In this document: positions 6,251 to 7,243 of the stretch, piece after piece
Position numbering within the stretch: the stretch's first letter is position 1
Layout of the letters: each line of letters begins with the position of its first letter
NCBI GenBank assembly: GCA_036274635.1
Contig: DASUFI010000309.1
Span: 1-7,243, forward strand
From: DASUFI01 sp036274635
GTDB lineage: Bacteria > Planctomycetota > B15-G4
Direction of reading: 5' to 3'
Length of the DNA: 7,243 bases
The notes under the pieces: generated by a model
Database searches by the model: none
What the model saw: the letters and a program-made list of their open reading frames with translations, nothing else
Told to the model about the DNA's origin: nothing
Made by a program: the position numbers and the translations under genes

Positions 6251-7243
6251 GGCGCGCCCTCGACGTGCCGGAGGGTGCGCCGCTCGCCGTGGCGCACGGT
6301 GAGGCCCGTGGCGTCGAAGTGCTCGAGCAGCGGGATGAGGTACTTGCGCGTGGTCCCCAGCTGGTCGCGCAGGGCGGGGATGTCGATGGCGCCGCCGCGC
6401 GCGCGCCCATGGGCCGTGACCACGTCGCGCAGCCGCTGCAGCACCTCGGACGCGAACCACAGCTCGCCCACCGGCTGCACTTCGCCCGCGGCGCGCAGCA
6501 TGGCCAGCAGCGCGCGCGTCTCCTTCTCCGGCAGGCCGGTGAGGGCCTCGGTGACGGGCGGCGGGTTGGCGCCGCCGGCGCGCAGCGCGGCCAGCACGGA
6601 GGCGTGCGCGCGCCGCTGGGCCTCCGTGAGCTGGGCGCGCCAGCCGCGCAGGCGCACTCGGCCGCCGGGCGAGGTCTCGAAGCGGGCGTCGCGCGCGACC
6701 AGGACCGCCAGCACCTCGTCGTCGGCCTGGACGCGGCGGCGCACCGCGGCGAGGTCGGCCCAGTCCAGCAGCGGCTGCGCCTTGTGCTCGGCGCGCAGCT
6801 CGTCGTGCAGCTCGTCGCCCAGCTCCTCGAGGCTGGAGGCCTCGACCAGGCGCTGAGGTCCCAAGGCCAGCAGCTCGCCGGTCGCGAGCAGCGGCTCGAG
6901 GCGCTCCCTGAGCGACGGCGCGGGCTGGCCGGTCTCCACCGCGAGCTCGGCCAGCGTCAGGCCGCGGCGACCCGCGGCGGCGAGGGCGACGCGCGCGAGA
7001 CGCGCCGGGTCACCCTGGGCGGCGAGGCGCTGGCGGGCCTCGCCGAGCACGCGCTCCTTGAAGCGCTTGAGGCGCCCGTCGGTGGCGGCCAGGACGGTGC
7101 CGCCGCCCAGCACGGCCATGCTGGCGGCATGCCGCAGCAGGTAGCGGTCGCCCGGCGCGCTGACGACGGGCTCGTGCAGGCGCAGCTGCAGGAAGGCCTC
7201 CTCGCCACGCAGCACCTCGTCCGCCGCCAGCACGACCGCCAGG
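6247..7243 (-). CDS. selB: Selenocysteine-specific elongation factor SelB, C-terminal half (runs off the right edge)
   Basis: About 331 residues are present and the frame stays open to the window edge; full SelB is usually about 600-650 residues, so the GTPase domain and start codon lie outside. The visible part opens with the end of the EF-Tu-like domain III: FLQLRLHEPVVSAPGDRYLL followed by a GGG turn, a SelB pattern. Winged-helix modules follow, ending with DQLGTTRKYLIPLLEHFD and TVRHGERRTL, which match the last SelB winged helix (family form SRKYxIPLLExFD). These C-terminal winged helices bind the SECIS hairpin in the mRNA while the N-terminal domains carry Sec-tRNA and GTP to the ribosome. 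The gene implies selenoprotein synthesis in this organism. It is the upstream gene of an operon with the sulfatase-like lipoprotein, overlapping it by 4 nt. Confidence 0.88.
   Translation of the reverse strand, partial: LAVVLAADEVLRGEEAFLQLRLHEPVVSAPGDRYLLRHAASMAVLGGGTVLAATDGRLKRFKERVLGEARQRLAAQGDPARLARVALAAAGRRGLTLAELAVETGQPAPSLRERLEPLLATGELLALGPQRLVEASSLEELGDELHDELRAEHKAQPLLDWADLAAVRRRVQADDEVLAVLVARDARFETSPGGRVRLRGWRAQLTEAQRRAHASVLAALRAGGANPPPVTEALTGLPEKETRALLAMLRAAGEVQPVGELWFASEVLQRLRDVVTAHGRARGGAIDIPALRDQLGTTRKYLIPLLEHFDATGLTVRHGERRTLRHVEGAP

Noticed and set aside
6251..6460. Extension of the sulfatase-like protein to an ATG at 6460
   Set aside because: The extra 70 residues are Arg/His/Pro-rich out-of-frame reading of selB, and would bury the lipoprotein signal peptide that begins exactly at the GTG at 6250.
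3839..6856. A 1005-codon plus-strand open frame across the convergent operons
   Set aside because: It is out of frame with the membrane protein and antisense to the sulfatase-like gene and selB. The Arg/Ala/Gln-rich composition has no recognisable motif, while the opposite strand encodes clear families.

Overview
The window comes from a very GC-rich bacterium (above 70% G+C by eye) with a Gram-negative style of cell envelope. The evidence for that is a secreted HEAT/VWA protein, a lipoprotein with a type II signal peptide, an AmgK-type sugar kinase and a SelB factor. HEAT plus VWA secreted proteins, and sulfatase-like lipoproteins with TPR tails, are common in Planctomycetota, Myxococcota, Acidobacteriota and related high-GC lineages. 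I cannot assign a phylum from this sequence.

Layout, left to right. Positions 1-271 hold no gene I can support; within them, 163-268 is a near-perfect 106-nt hairpin ending 3 nt from the stop codon of the first gene. A secreted HEAT-repeat/VWA protein lies on the minus strand (272-1861). A 66-bp divergent intergenic region follows, carrying a -10-like element close to the start codon on each side. On the plus strand, three genes form a tight operon joined by 4-nt GTGA and ATGA overlaps: an AmgK-like sugar kinase (1928-2827), a sugar-1-phosphate nucleotidyltransferase with a short left-handed beta-helix tail (2824-3789), and a small membrane-anchored helical protein of unknown function (3786-4445). 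This operon meets a convergent minus-strand operon at a shared CTAG, where both stop codons lie within 4 nt. The minus-strand operon is selB, whose 5' part runs off the right edge (6247-7243), followed by a sulfatase-fold lipoprotein with a TPR tail (4442-6250), again joined by a GTGA overlap.

How the genes may work together. The kinase and nucleotidyltransferase are a kinase/NDP-sugar synthase pair of the kind used in cell-wall sugar salvage (AmgK-MurU in Pseudomonas), so the plus-strand operon probably turns a free sugar into an NDP-sugar for the envelope. The third gene may act at the membrane in the same process, but nothing in its sequence proves this. The sulfatase-like lipoprotein has Thr where true sulfatases have the formylglycine-forming Cys or Ser. 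It is therefore more likely a phosphoester- or phosphonate-type hydrolase or transferase than a sulfatase. SelB implies that the host makes selenoproteins, but no selenoprotein gene, selA, selD or tRNA-Sec is visible here. No mobile element, CRISPR array, tRNA or rRNA was seen. No overtly new multi-gene system is evident. The most unusual items are the large hairpin, the promoter/start-codon arrangement between the divergent genes, and the Thr-type sulfatase-fold protein.
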